Assembly: GCF_003688285.1 (NCBI RefSeq)
Contig: NZ_RCNT01000009.1
Span: 1-64,000 of the forward strand
Direction: 5' to 3'
DNA length: 64,000 nt
Source of the DNA: Rhodophyticola porphyridii
Lineage (GTDB): Bacteria > Pseudomonadota > Alphaproteobacteria > Rhodobacterales > Rhodobacteraceae
Translations under genes and position numbers: made by a program
Shown: piece by piece, positions 8,252 to 17,448 of the stretch
Layout of the letters: each line of letters starts with the position of its first letter
How positions within the stretch are numbered: position 1 is the stretch's first letter
The notes under the pieces: model-generated
The model's database searches: none
Told to the model about the DNA's origin: nothing
Seen by the model: the letters and a program-made list of their open reading frames with translations, nothing else

Positions 8252-9375
8252 GCGGCGAGGGCGACACACCACCCGAGGCCGACCGGCTGGACGGCGCGCC
8301 CCATCCGCGCGAGACCGCGCGCCTATTCGGCCAGAGCGCGGCGGAGGCCGCGTTTCTGGCAGCGTTCACCTCTGACCGGCTGCACCATGCGTGGCTTCTG
8401 ACCGGACCGCGCGGGGTGGGCAAGGCCACGCTGGCCTGGCGCATCGCGCGGTTTCTCCTGGCCACGCACCCGGATGCCGGCGATGCGCTGTTCGCGGCCC
8501 CGGTGCCCGAGACGCTCGATATCGCCGCCGATCACCCGGTGGCGCGCAGGGTTCTGGCTCTGTCCGAGCCCGGGCTGATGCTGCTCCGCCGCCCGTGGGA
8601 CGAGAAGGCCAAGCGCCTGAAGGCGCAGATCACGGTCGACGAGATCCGCAAGCTCAAGGATTTTTTCGCGTTCTCGGCCAGCGATGGCGGCCGCCGCGTG
8701 GTGATCGTCGATGCCGCCGACGAGATGAACACGAATGCCGCCAACGCGCTTCTGAAAGTGCTGGAGGAGCCGCCCGCCAATGCGGTTCTGCTTCTGGTGG
8801 CACATCAACCCTCGCGGCTGTTGCCGACGATACGCTCCCGGTGCCGCACCTCGCGCCTTGCCCGCCTGTCGGAGGAGGATCTCGCCTCCGCGCTGGCCCA
8901 GGCCGGGGTGGACAGCCGGGCCAGCGGCGCGCTGTCCGAACTTGCCGAAGGCTCCGTGGGCGAGGCGGCCCGGCTGAGCGATCTGGACGGGCTTGCGCTC
9001 TATGCCGATCTGGTCGCGCTGTTCGCCTCCATGCCGGGGATGGACCGGGCGCGCGCGAGCAAGATCGCCGAAGCCGCGGGTGCCCGTGGGGCGGAGGCTC
9101 GGTTCGATCTGACACTGGCCCTGGTCGACCGGATCCTTGCGCGGCTCGCCCGCAGCGGCACCACCGGCACCCCGCCCCCCGAGATCGTGCCCGGGGAGGC
9201 GCGGATGCTGACCCGGCTTGCCCCCGATCCGCGGGCCGCGCGGGACTGGGCGGACCTTGCGCAGGGCCTGTCGGCCCGCGCGCGGCGCGGCAAGTCGGTC
9301 AACCTTGACCCTGCCGCGCTCATCCTCGATATGTGTCTGAGCCTAGAAAAGACGGCGGCGCGTCTGCCTGCCTGA
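8248..9375 (+). CDS. holB: DNA polymerase III subunit delta', 375 aa
   Basis: This is the clamp-loader subunit that works with delta and gamma/tau to load the beta clamp. It is an AAA+ protein: TGPRGVGKATLAW forms the P-loop region, VVIVDAADEMN the Walker B-like stretch, and LLKVLEEPP plus TIRSRCR are the conserved clamp-loader motifs, the latter the sensor-1/SRC region. The usual N-terminal leader HPRETARLFGQ is present. The ATG overlaps the tmk stop by four bases. Confidence 0.95.
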   Translation: MSGEGDTPPEADRLDGAPHPRETARLFGQSAAEAAFLAAFTSDRLHHAWLLTGPRGVGKATLAWRIARFLLATHPDAGDALFAAPVPETLDIAADHPVARRVLALSEPGLMLLRRPWDEKAKRLKAQITVDEIRKLKDFFAFSASDGGRRVVIVDAADEMNTNAANALLKVLEEPPANAVLLLVAHQPSRLLPTIRSRCRTSRLARLSEEDLASALAQAGVDSRASGALSELAEGSVGEAARLSDLDGLALYADLVALFASMPGMDRARASKIAEAAGARGAEARFDLTLALVDRILARLARSGTTGTPPPEIVPGEARMLTRLAPDPRAARDWADLAQGLSARARRGKSVNLDPAALILDMCLSLEKTAARLPA

Positions 9376-9395
9376 GCCTTCGGACACCGGATTTC

Positions 9396-10202
9396 ATGCC
9401 CGCCACGCCACAGATCGTCGACAGCCATTGCCATCTGGACTTCCCCGATTTTGCCGAGGAGTTGCCGCAGGTTATCGCCCGCGCGCAGGCCGCCAGCGTG
9501 ACCCGGATGGTGACGATCTGCACCCGGCTCGGGAACGCGCCGCAGGTTCGCACCATCGCCGAGACGCATGACCCGGTCTTCTGGGCCGGCGGCACCCACC
9601 CGATGAGCGCGGCCAAGGAACCCATGGCCAGTGTCGAGGATCTGGTCGCCCTCGCGCGGCATCCGAAATTCGTCGGCATCGGCGAAACCGGTCTCGATTA
9701 TCATTACACCTCGGATAGTGCCGCCGTGCAGCAGGAGAGCCTCCGCCGGCATATCGAGGCCGCGCGCCGGACCGGGCTGCCGCTGATCATTCATGCCCGG
9801 GCCGCCGACGAGGACATGGCCCGCATCCTGACCGAGGAACACCGCGCGGGCGCCTATAGCTGCGTCATGCATTGCTTCTCCTCCGGCCCGGCTCTGGCCG
9901 CCGCCGCGCTCGACCTGGGCTTCTACCTTTCCATGTCGGGCATCGCGGCCTTCCCGAAATCGGCCGAATTGCGGGAGATTTTCGCCGCCGCCCCGGTGGA
10001 CCGGATCCTTTTGGAAACGGATGCGCCCTATCTTGCTCCGCCGCCCCATCGCGGCAAGCGCAACGAGCCGGCCTATACCGCCCATACCGCCCGCGTCGGT
10101 GCCGAGCTTTTCGGGCTGAGCGATGCCGACTTCGCCGCCCGGACCAGTGCCAATTTCGACCGGCTGTTCTGGAAGGCCGCCCAATGGCAGCAGGCGGCCT
10201 GA
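9396..10202 (+). CDS. tatD: TatD family metal-dependent hydrolase, 268 aa
   Basis: This is an amidohydrolase-fold protein of the TatD/YcfH group, probably a metal-dependent DNase. DSHCHLD gives the first metal-binding HxH, GIGETGLDYHY the conserved Glu, then RAADEDMARIL, MHCFSSG and LETDAPYLAPPPHRGKRNEP with the catalytic Asp. The ATG at 9396 is preferred to an in-frame ATG at 9333, which would overlap the holB coding end and add unrelated residues. It sits between holB and an MBL hydrolase in one run. Confidence 0.93.
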   Translation: MPATPQIVDSHCHLDFPDFAEELPQVIARAQAASVTRMVTICTRLGNAPQVRTIAETHDPVFWAGGTHPMSAAKEPMASVEDLVALARHPKFVGIGETGLDYHYTSDSAAVQQESLRRHIEAARRTGLPLIIHARAADEDMARILTEEHRAGAYSCVMHCFSSGPALAAAALDLGFYLSMSGIAAFPKSAELREIFAAAPVDRILLETDAPYLAPPPHRGKRNEPAYTAHTARVGAELFGLSDADFAARTSANFDRLFWKAAQWQQAA

Positions 10203-11003
10203 ATGGCTGAGCTTGTCGTCACAATCCTGGGCTGCGGGTCCTCGGGCGGGGTCCCGCGCCTTGGCGGCATCTGGGGCGACTGCGATCCGGAGGAGCCGAG
10301 AAATCGCCGCCGCCGATGCTCGCTTCTGGTCCAGCGGTTCGATGGCGGCGCGGAAACGACCGTGCTGATCGACACCTCCCCGGATCTGCGGCAGCAGTTG
10401 CTCGATACCGGCATCGGGCGGCTTGACGCGGTGCTTTATACCCATGCGCATGCGGATCATGTTCACGGGCTCGACGATCTGCGGATGATCGTTTTCAACA
10501 TGCGCCGCCGCCTGCCGGTCTATGCCGACGGGCCTACGCAAAACGACCTGCTCAGCCGGTTCGGCTACGCCTTCGTACAACCTCCCGGTTCGGCCTATCC
10601 GCCGATCCTCGATCTGCATGCCATCGGCGCGGAGGATCTCACCATCGACGGCCCCGGCGGCCCGATCACCTTCACCCCGTTCGAAGTGACCCATGGCAAT
10701 ATCGACAGTCTTGGCTTTCGCATCGGCGATCTGGCCTACCTGCCGGATGTCTCGGATATCCCGGCGAACGTCTGGCCGGTGCTGGAGGGGCTGGATTGCT
10801 GGATCCTCGATGCGTTGCGCCGCGCGCCCCATCCGTCCCACGCCCATCTGGACAGATCGCTTGAATGGATCGCGCGGGCGGCACCCCTCCGCGCCGTGCT
10901 GACCAACATGCATATCGATCTGGACTACCGGACCGTGGCCGATGAAACGCCCGAGCACATCACGCCCGCCCATGATGGAATGACCATCCGGTACGAGCTC
11001 TGA
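10203..11003 (+). CDS. MBL-fold metallo-hydrolase (PhnP-like), 266 aa
   Basis: The zinc-binding motif THAHADHVHGLDD is intact, with further ligands in VTHGN and near the end in THMHIDLDY-type surroundings (MHIDLDY). The early LGCGSSGGVPR segment is typical of the phosphoribosyl cyclic phosphodiesterase (PhnP) branch. It begins directly after the TatD stop with no gap. No phosphonate genes are nearby, so the real substrate is unknown. Confidence 0.88.
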   Translation: MAELVVTILGCGSSGGVPRLGGIWGDCDPEEPRNRRRRCSLLVQRFDGGAETTVLIDTSPDLRQQLLDTGIGRLDAVLYTHAHADHVHGLDDLRMIVFNMRRRLPVYADGPTQNDLLSRFGYAFVQPPGSAYPPILDLHAIGAEDLTIDGPGGPITFTPFEVTHGNIDSLGFRIGDLAYLPDVSDIPANVWPVLEGLDCWILDALRRAPHPSHAHLDRSLEWIARAAPLRAVLTNMHIDLDYRTVADETPEHITPAHDGMTIRYEL

Positions 11004-11936
11004 ATGGGCGATCTCATCGCAATTGTCCTGCCGGTCTTTCTGGTCATTGGGGCGGGTTATGTCGCCGTGTGGCGGGGCCTCTTTTCCGACAGCGGTGTCG
11101 AGGGGCTGATGAACTTCACCCAGAGGTTCGCTATCCCCTGCCTTCTCTTCATGGGGATAGCCACGCTGGATCTGGGCCAGAATTTCGACTGGCGGTTGCT
11201 TGTCTCCTTTTACACCGGTTCGACCGTGTGTTTCTTCGCGGGGCTTTTCGGGGCGCGGCTCTTCTTCGGGCGGTCATGGCCGGACAGTGTCGCCATCGGG
11301 TTCTGCGGGCTGTTCGCGAATACGGTGCTGCTTGGCCTTCCGATCATGGAGCGCGCTTATGGCGCCGACGCGCTTGGCCCGAATTTCGCGATTATCGCAT
11401 TGCACGCGGCCTTCTGCTTTCTGCTCGGCATCACCACGATGGAGATCGTGCGTGCCGATAGCGGGTCGCCCGCGCGGCTGATCAACACGGTCGGCCGGGC
11501 CATGTTCCGCAACCCGCTGATGATCGGTGTGGCGCTTGGCTTCGTGGTGAATCTGACCGGTCTGCCGATGCCCGGTGTCCTGACAGAGGCGATCAATCTG
11601 ATGATCCGCGCCGCGCTTCCGGCTGCATTGTTCGGTCTGGGCGGGGTCCTTTACCGCTACAAGCCCGAAGGCGATGCCAAGGTCATCGCGTTTGTCTGCG
11701 TGCTGTCGCTGGTCCTGCATCCGGCCATCGCCTTCGGCATGGGCAGTGCGGTCACCGATCTGTCGGCGGAACAGCTTCGCTCCGCTGTCATCACCGCGGC
11801 GATGGCGCCCGGGGTCAATGCCTATCTGTTCGCGAACATGTACGGCACGGCGCGCCGGGTCGCGGCCTCGGCGGTTCTGATCGGCACCGCGCTGACCGTC
11901 CTCACCGCATCGGCCTGGCTTGCGATCCTGCCGTAA
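11004..11936 (+). CDS. AEC-family transporter, 310 aa
   Basis: This is an integral membrane protein of the auxin-efflux-carrier/malonate carrier family with about ten hydrophobic segments. The N-terminus reads LIAIVLPVFLVIGAGY, and the conserved LPIMERAYG and MAPGVNAYLFANMYG stretches are visible, the latter in the second half. Substrates in the family include small carboxylates and amino acids, and none can be assigned here. It abuts the stop of the MBL gene and ends the housekeeping run. Confidence 0.87.
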   Translation: MGDLIAIVLPVFLVIGAGYVAVWRGLFSDSGVEGLMNFTQRFAIPCLLFMGIATLDLGQNFDWRLLVSFYTGSTVCFFAGLFGARLFFGRSWPDSVAIGFCGLFANTVLLGLPIMERAYGADALGPNFAIIALHAAFCFLLGITTMEIVRADSGSPARLINTVGRAMFRNPLMIGVALGFVVNLTGLPMPGVLTEAINLMIRAALPAALFGLGGVLYRYKPEGDAKVIAFVCVLSLVLHPAIAFGMGSAVTDLSAEQLRSAVITAAMAPGVNAYLFANMYGTARRVAASAVLIGTALTVLTASAWLAILP

Positions 11937-12029
11937 GGCCCGCCGCACCGGGGTTGTCGCGCAGCCCCGTTGGCCGCTCGGTGCGGGCGCAGGGCACCTG
12001 CACGATCTTCCCCGCCGGGGCGCTCGCGC
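11937..12029. other. Intergenic gap between convergent genes with imperfect inverted repeats
   Basis: The sequence holds CGGGG/CCCCG and a larger imperfect pairing of GCCCG..GCACCG with CGGTGCGGGC around it. This could form a GC-rich structure that stops transcription from both sides. No T-run follows on either strand, so it is not called a terminator. Confidence 0.35.
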
Positions 12030-12884
12030 TCAGCCCGGCGACATGCCCCGCAACCGCTCGGACCGGCGCCGCAGCAGCTCCACGACGGTCAGAAGCGCGA
12101 CCGAGATCACCACGAGGATCGTCGCCACGGCCAGGATTGTCGGGCTGATCTGGTCCCTCAGGCCCGTGAACATCTGCCATGGCAGTGTCTTCTGTCCGGC
12201 TGAGCCCACGAACAGCACCACCACCACCTCGTCGAAAGAGGTGATGAAGGCGAAAAGACCGCCCGAGATCACCCCCGGCAGGATCAGCGGCATCTGCACC
12301 TTGAAGAAGGTCGTGACCGGATTGGCCCCCAGAGAGGCGGAGGCCCGGGTCAGCGAGCGGTCGAAGCCCACCAGCGTGGCGGTGACCGTGATGATCACGA
12401 AGGGAATGCCAAGCGCCGCATGGGCCAGAACCACGCCCAGATAGGTGCCCTGAAGACCGACGCGGGAATAGAAGAAATACATGCCCGCCGCCGAGATGAT
12501 CAGCGGCACGATCATCGGCGAGATCAGGATGGCCATGATCGCCCCCTTGAACGGGACATGGCTCTGCGACAGGCCGATCGCCGCCAGCGTTCCCAGCACC
12601 ACCGACAGAACCGTGGCCGCCGGTGCGATCCGCACCGAATTGCTCAAGGCCTGTTGCCAGTCCGGATTGGTGAAGAAATCTTCGTAATGCTGAAGCGAAT
12701 AGCCCGCCGGGTCGAGGCGCAGCATCTCCGGGGTGAAGGTGAAGAAATCCTGCGCGTTGAAGCTGAGCGGAATGATCACGAGGATCGGGGCCATCAGGAA
12801 GAAGAAAATGAGCCCGCAGATCACCCGGAACCCGTAATACCAGGCCCGCTGACCGGTGGAGGCATAGGGGGGAAGTCCTGACAT
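12030..12884 (-). CDS. ABC transporter permease, PotC type, 284 aa
   Basis: This is an inner-membrane permease of the spermidine/putrescine (PotC) group with six predicted membrane segments. The ATPase-contact EAA loop is visible as ASASLGANPVTTFFKVQMP. The N-terminal stretch GLIFFFLMAPILVIIPLSF is the first membrane helix. It is the last gene of a five-gene minus-strand operon (ATPase, binding protein, DUF1330, two permeases). It starts six bases after the stop of the larger permease. Confidence 0.92.
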   Translation of the reverse strand: MSGLPPYASTGQRAWYYGFRVICGLIFFFLMAPILVIIPLSFNAQDFFTFTPEMLRLDPAGYSLQHYEDFFTNPDWQQALSNSVRIAPAATVLSVVLGTLAAIGLSQSHVPFKGAIMAILISPMIVPLIISAAGMYFFYSRVGLQGTYLGVVLAHAALGIPFVIITVTATLVGFDRSLTRASASLGANPVTTFFKVQMPLILPGVISGGLFAFITSFDEVVVVLFVGSAGQKTLPWQMFTGLRDQISPTILAVATILVVISVALLTVVELLRRRSERLRGMSPG

Positions 12885-12890
12885 GATGCG

Positions 12891-14558
12891 TTACCCCAGC
12901 TTCACGTTGTCGATGCCCACGATCCGGTCGTAGAGCCAGTAAAGCGCCAGAACCAGCGCCAGAAGGATCGAGCCGAGGGCCGCCGCAAGGCCCCAGTTAA
13001 GGCTTGAGGAGATGTGAAACGCGATCCGGTTCGAGATGAAGGTGCCGGTGCGCCCCCCCACCAGTTCCGGCGTGATGTAATAGCCGATGGCCAGGATGAA
13101 GACGAGGATGCACCCCGCCCCGATGCCCGGGACCGATTGCGGGAAATAGACTCTCCAGAAGGCGGTCCAATCGGTCGCGCCAAGCGATTTCGCGGCCCGC
13201 ACATAGGAGGGCGGGATCGTCTTCATCACGGAGTATAGCGGCAGGATCATGAACGGCAGCAGGATATGGGTCATCGCGATGATGGTGCCCAGCTGGTTGT
13301 TGATCAGTTGCAGGCGGGCGTCATCGGCCACCAGCCCGATCCAGACCAGAATGTCGTTGATCACGCCCTCCTGCTGCAGCAGCACCTTCCAGGCCGAGGT
13401 GCGGACCAGAAGCGAGGTCCAGAACGGCAGCAGGACGAGGATCAGCAGAAGGTTGGATGTGCGCATCGGCAGGTTCGACAGCAGATAAGCGATCGGATAG
13501 CCCAGAAGGATGCAGCTGAAGGTGATCATCAGCGACATGAAGATGGTGCGCTGGAAAAGCAGGATGTAGATCTGCTGTTCCTCCGGCTGCGCCTCGATCC
13601 CGTCGGGGGTCAGCTGCATGTCGATCGCGGCCAGGAAATAGCCGGCGGTGTACGGATCGGAAAAGGCCTCAATCGTTTCCCAGACCTCGGTATCGGCCCA
13701 GTCTTCGTTGATGTCAGCGAATTGCGCCTGTACCGAAACTGCCTCGAAAACGGGTACTGCCGTCGCCGCCTCGTTCAGCAGCGCGGCCTGCGGCCCGTCA
13801 TACCCGCCCGTTCCGGCAAGCAGATCGCGGTAAAGCGCGAGATAGACCGTGTTCCACGGCTCTTCCGCGCGCGGGTCGTCCTCATCCTCGGACATGATGG
13901 TGCGCGCGAAGGAGCGGTAGGCATCCGCCGTTTCCGGCAGCACATCGGCAATGCCCGGGGCCAGCTCGAACCGGGGCAGGGCGGTGTCGGTTTCCGTCTC
14001 GGCGGCCTCGGCCTGCCAGCGCTCCGACGCCATCAGCGCGACCCAGGTCGCGGGCTCTTCCCAGGCCGGGTTCAGCGCCACGAACTGATCGGCATAGATC
14101 TCTCCGACATCGTCGATCCCGCGGCCGGACTGGCGAAAGAGCGACGACATGCCGGTGGTTTCATAGTTCAGCCGGGAGCCGACGCGCGTATGTTCCCGCC
14201 GCTCGGCGGCCTCCATGAAGTCATAGGCAAGGGCCGCATAGGCGTCCTCTCCGGGCAGTTGGCTCGTCTCCTGCCAGTCCTCCAGCGCGATTACCGTCCG
14301 CGGCAGGGTTTCGGACACGATCTGGTTCTCGACCGAGCGGAACAGCATATCCGCGATCGGCGCGATGAAGGTCACCAGAATGAACAGCAGCAGTGGCGCG
14401 ATCAGCGCCAGCGCGCGCAGCTTCTGCGCCCGAAGCGCGCGGTTCAGGCTGGCCTTTAGCGGGCGGCCGTCAGCGGCCAGCATCGGACCCGTGGCCACCG
14501 CGTCAAGCTTGCGCGCATCGGATGCCGCGCGCCCCATGCCTGCCGCCGCATCGGTCAT
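12891..14558 (-). CDS. ABC transporter permease, PotB type with large periplasmic insertion, 555 aa
   Basis: The C-terminal 300 residues are an ordinary PotB-like permease with the EAA loop RAAKSLGATDWTAFWRVYF. The first membrane helix (ALIAPLLLFILVTFIAPIADM) is followed by about 250 residues without strong membrane segments before the next helix at IFMSLMITFSCILLGYPIAY. PotB proteins are usually about 280-300 residues, so this one is nearly doubled. The insertion is rich in Asp, Glu and Ala and should face the periplasm. Its ATG abuts the DUF1330 stop. Confidence 0.9.
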   Translation of the reverse strand: MTDAAAGMGRAASDARKLDAVATGPMLAADGRPLKASLNRALRAQKLRALALIAPLLLFILVTFIAPIADMLFRSVENQIVSETLPRTVIALEDWQETSQLPGEDAYAALAYDFMEAAERREHTRVGSRLNYETTGMSSLFRQSGRGIDDVGEIYADQFVALNPAWEEPATWVALMASERWQAEAAETETDTALPRFELAPGIADVLPETADAYRSFARTIMSEDEDDPRAEEPWNTVYLALYRDLLAGTGGYDGPQAALLNEAATAVPVFEAVSVQAQFADINEDWADTEVWETIEAFSDPYTAGYFLAAIDMQLTPDGIEAQPEEQQIYILLFQRTIFMSLMITFSCILLGYPIAYLLSNLPMRTSNLLLILVLLPFWTSLLVRTSAWKVLLQQEGVINDILVWIGLVADDARLQLINNQLGTIIAMTHILLPFMILPLYSVMKTIPPSYVRAAKSLGATDWTAFWRVYFPQSVPGIGAGCILVFILAIGYYITPELVGGRTGTFISNRIAFHISSSLNWGLAAALGSILLALVLALYWLYDRIVGIDNVKLG

Positions 14559-14846
14559 TCAGACACCTTCCACAACAATGATGATGCTGTCCGCGGCGTT
14601 CCTGCGGATATTCGCAACTTCTTGATAATCCGGGTCGTTATAGGCGGCCAACGCGTCTTCGTAGGACGGGAACTCAATCACCACATGGCGCTCATGCGTC
14701 TCCCCCTCGACCACTTCGGATTGGCCTCCACGGATGATGAACCGGCCGCCCAGATTATCCAGAATCGGCGTATCGCGCTGCACGTATTCCGGGTAGGCCT
14801 CCGGATCGGTGACTGTAATATGGCCGATGATATAACCTTTGGGCAT
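14559..14846 (-). CDS. DUF1330 domain protein, 95 aa
   Basis: This is a small ferredoxin-like alpha-beta protein of the DUF1330 family (dimeric alpha-beta barrel type). The conserved start KGYIIGHITVTDPEAYPEY, the FIIRGGQ stretch and VVIEFPSYEDALAAYNDPDY are visible. No catalytic role is established for the family. It lies between the binding protein and the permeases of the operon, downstream of a terminator-like hairpin. This suggests it acts on the transported compound or on a metabolite of it. Confidence 0.85.
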   Translation of the reverse strand: MPKGYIIGHITVTDPEAYPEYVQRDTPILDNLGGRFIIRGGQSEVVEGETHERHVVIEFPSYEDALAAYNDPDYQEVANIRRNAADSIIIVVEGV

Positions 14847-14870
14847 GGCGTGGTCCTGTCTCGATATAGG

Positions 14871-14897
14871 AAAAAGGGCGGGCAGATCTGCCCGCCC
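14871..14897 (-). terminator. Terminator-like hairpin inside the ABC operon
   Basis: On the minus strand GGGCGGGCAGATCTGCCCGCCC is a perfect palindrome (14876-14897) followed at once by TTTTT (14875-14871). It lies just after the binding-protein stop and before the DUF1330 gene. A leaky terminator here would give more binding protein than permease, as is common in ABC operons. Confidence 0.8.
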
Positions 14898-14908
14898 CGG
14901 GTTTTAGG

Positions 14909-16027
14909 TTACTGCGCCAGCCAGGCCTGGAAGCGCGAATCCAGATCATCGCGATAATCCGCCCACCACTCGTAATTGTTCACGAAGGTGTTTTCGGCAT
15001 TGGCCGGCTCGGTCGGCATATGCGGGGCCATCGGGATGTCCAGATCGGCATGGTTGCCCACCAGCGGCGCCGAGGACGCGCGCGCAGGGCCGTAGGAGAT
15101 GTAAAGCGCCTGATCGGCCAGCCGCTGCGTGTCCGTGGCGAAGTGCAGGAAATCCATCACCCGCGCCAGCCGGTCTTCGGGCAGCCCTTCGGGGATCACC
15201 CAACCGTCGATATCGAACATCTGCCAGTCCCAGGCCATGCCGATCGGCTGGCCCTGCTCCTCGATCGCCGAGAACAGGCGCCCGTTGAAGGACGAGGCCA
15301 TGAACACCTCCCCGTCGGCCAGAAGCTGGATCGCCTCTGCGGCCGAACTCCACCAGATCGTTTCGTCCTTGATCGTGTCCAGCATCGCGAAGGCCTGCGC
15401 GATGCCCTCTTCGGTCTCAAGCGTGTCATAGACGTCTTCATAGGCGACGCCGGAACACAGCAGCGCCCATTCCATGTTGGCGATGGGCTGACGGTTCAGA
15501 CCGCGGCGGCCCGGATAGGTTTCCAGATCGAACACATCGCAGGCGCCGGTCGGCGCGGCGACCCCCTCGGGCACCTGATCGGTCCGATATCCGAAGGTGG
15601 TGGAGAACACGATCTGCGGGATGAAGCAGTCGCTCACCAGAAGATCACCGAAATCCTCCGAGGCGGGTGTGCCGTCGGGGGCAGGCGCCAGCACCTCGTC
15701 ATGGTCGATCTCCATCGCCAGACCTTCGTCGCAGAGACGGATTGCGTCGGCGGCTTCCACATCGACCAGATCCCAGGTCACGTTTCCGGCCTCGTTCATC
15801 GCCCGCAGACGCGACACCGCTTCGTTGGAGCTTTCGTCCCAGATTACTTCAACACCTGGGTTCATCTCCTGATAGGGGTCGGAGTATGCCCGGATCTGGC
15901 TGGTCTGGTAGGCCCCGCCCCAGCTCACCAGCGTCATCGAATCCGACATGTGACCTTCGGCCAGAACCAGCGCCGGCACCGCGATGACGGCACCCGTGGT
16001 CAGAAGCATTGCTGTCTTGAGTTTCAT
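14909..16027 (-). CDS. ABC transporter substrate-binding protein, PotD/PotF type, 372 aa
   Basis: This is a periplasmic binding protein with a cleavable signal peptide (KLKTAMLLTTGAVIAVPALVLA, about residues 2-23). The mature part begins with MTLVSWGGAYQTSQIRAY, the hallmark of the spermidine/putrescine and related extracellular binding protein group. FNGRLFSAI and YEWWADYRD are further family-like stretches. The substrate could be a polyamine or another cationic or small organic compound, and the sequence alone does not decide. The gene follows the ATPase after an 84-base gap with a hairpin. Confidence 0.9.
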   Translation of the reverse strand: MKLKTAMLLTTGAVIAVPALVLAEGHMSDSMTLVSWGGAYQTSQIRAYSDPYQEMNPGVEVIWDESSNEAVSRLRAMNEAGNVTWDLVDVEAADAIRLCDEGLAMEIDHDEVLAPAPDGTPASEDFGDLLVSDCFIPQIVFSTTFGYRTDQVPEGVAAPTGACDVFDLETYPGRRGLNRQPIANMEWALLCSGVAYEDVYDTLETEEGIAQAFAMLDTIKDETIWWSSAAEAIQLLADGEVFMASSFNGRLFSAIEEQGQPIGMAWDWQMFDIDGWVIPEGLPEDRLARVMDFLHFATDTQRLADQALYISYGPARASSAPLVGNHADLDIPMAPHMPTEPANAENTFVNNYEWWADYRDDLDSRFQAWLAQ

Positions 16028-16067
16028 CGAGAGTCTCTCCTTTGTTGGACGTTCGTCTTTTTTGGTT

Positions 16068-16104
16068 CAGCCCGCTGCCCCAAGGCGCGCGGCAGGTCGG
16101 GCTG
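16068..16104. other. Intercistronic hairpin between ATPase and binding-protein genes
   Basis: CAGCCCG and CTGCC near 16068-16080 pair with GGCAG and CGGGCTG near 16091-16104, giving a bulged stem. There is no T-run in the direction of transcription (minus), so it may act as an RNA-stability element, not a terminator. Confidence 0.5.
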
Positions 16105-16111
16105 GCTTTGC

Positions 16112-17260
16112 TCAGGCGTCGAGCGCCCGGCAATCCTCCGGCCGCCAGCCGATCTCGATCATCTCGCCGGGTTTCAGGCGGCGCTGATCGGGGGCATTGC
16201 GGGTTTTTATGATGAAATCCTCGTTGCCCGCCACGCTCAGGCGGGTCCGGTAGATATCCCCCATATAAATGAATTCCTTGACCTCGGCCTTCAGCGTATG
16301 GGCGTCGGGGTGCAGCCGGTCCTTGTTGAACTCGACCCTCTCGGGCCGGATCGAAACCAGCGTGCGTTCCCCCACCTGGCTGACATTGACGGGCACGGTG
16401 TCGATCACCTCGCCGTCATCCAGCGTCACCTCGGCCACACCGCCCTCGATCTTGCTGACGGTGCCCATCAATGTGTTGTTCTCGCCGATGAACTGGGCGA
16501 CGAAGCTGTTTTGCGGCTGCTCGTAAAGCTGATCTGGCGCGGCAAGCTGCTGAATGCGGCCGTCGTCGAACACCGCGACCCGGTCGGACATGGTCAGCGC
16601 CTCGGTCTGGTCATGGGTGACGTAGACCGTGGTGATGCCCAGTTCATGGGCCAGGTTCGTGATCTCGAATTGCAGCGTCTCGCGCAGTTGCTTGTCGAGC
16701 GCGCCAAGCGGTTCGTCCATCAGCACCAACTCCGGCTCGAACACAAGCGCGCGGGCAAGTGCGATCCGCTGTTGCTGCCCTCCCGACAACTGGGCGGGGC
16801 GCCGGCCGCCGAAGGCGCCCATCTGCACCATGTCCAGCGCGCGGGCGATCTTCTCCTCGCGCTCCGACCTGCCGATCTTGCGCACCTCCAGCGGGAAGGC
16901 GAGATTTTCGGCCACGGTCATATGCGGGAACAGGGCGTAATTCTGAAACACCATCCCGATGCCGCGTTTATGGGGCGGAATATTGTTGATCGGTTTGCCA
17001 TCAAGCGTGATCTCGCCATGGGTGGCCGTCTCGAACCCCGCCAGCATCATCAGGCAGGTCGTCTTGCCGGATCCCGACGGGCCCAGCATTGTCAGAAACT
17101 CGCCCTTGCCGATGGACAGGTTCAGGTCTTTGACGACAAGCGTCTCACCATCGTAACTCTTTTGCACACTGTCGAACGCGACGAATGCGTCGGTTGTATC
17201 CGAGGTCAAGCCCCACTCCCTGTTGTAGACCGCGATGTAGTCCCGCAATTCAGCAGCCAC
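16112..17260 (-). CDS. ABC transporter ATP-binding protein, PotA type, 382 aa
   Basis: This is the ATPase of the polyamine-type importer. With the GTG at 17260 as start, Walker A GPSGSGKTT lies at about residues 60-68, followed by signature LSGGQQQRIALARAL, Walker B LVLMDEP and a C-terminal TOBE region (VNVSQVGERTLVSIRPERVEF). No ATG lies close upstream of the domain in this frame. A longer frame to 17482 has no family resemblance and would overlap the divergent exporter gene. It is unusual but not rare for the ATPase to be first in the operon. Confidence 0.9.
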   Translation of the reverse strand: MAAELRDYIAVYNREWGLTSDTTDAFVAFDSVQKSYDGETLVVKDLNLSIGKGEFLTMLGPSGSGKTTCLMMLAGFETATHGEITLDGKPINNIPPHKRGIGMVFQNYALFPHMTVAENLAFPLEVRKIGRSEREEKIARALDMVQMGAFGGRRPAQLSGGQQQRIALARALVFEPELVLMDEPLGALDKQLRETLQFEITNLAHELGITTVYVTHDQTEALTMSDRVAVFDDGRIQQLAAPDQLYEQPQNSFVAQFIGENNTLMGTVSKIEGGVAEVTLDDGEVIDTVPVNVSQVGERTLVSIRPERVEFNKDRLHPDAHTLKAEVKEFIYMGDIYRTRLSVAGNEDFIIKTRNAPDQRRLKPGEMIEIGWRPEDCRALDA

Positions 17261-17448
17261 TAAAACAACCCTGAGATGATATTTCAACTGATTAGATGCA
17301 GGTCCGGACCGGCATCTTGCGGCTTTGCCGCGCGGCGTGCCGGTTGACCTTGGGGCAGCGGCCGGGGCCGTTGTTCGGCGATGATCTTGTTCCCATCTGG
17401 TGCATGGCGTAATCAGCAAGCCCGATATCTGAAAAGTGTTCCCGCCCG

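Noticed and set aside
9000-10973. Open frame of 657 codons on the minus strand
   Set aside because: It is opposite holB, tatD and the MBL gene, which have clear motifs. It is a GC-bias artefact.
15020-17263. Open frame of 747 codons on the plus strand across the ABC operon
   Set aside because: It is antisense to the binding protein and ATPase genes, is His- and Arg-rich, and has no family resemblance.
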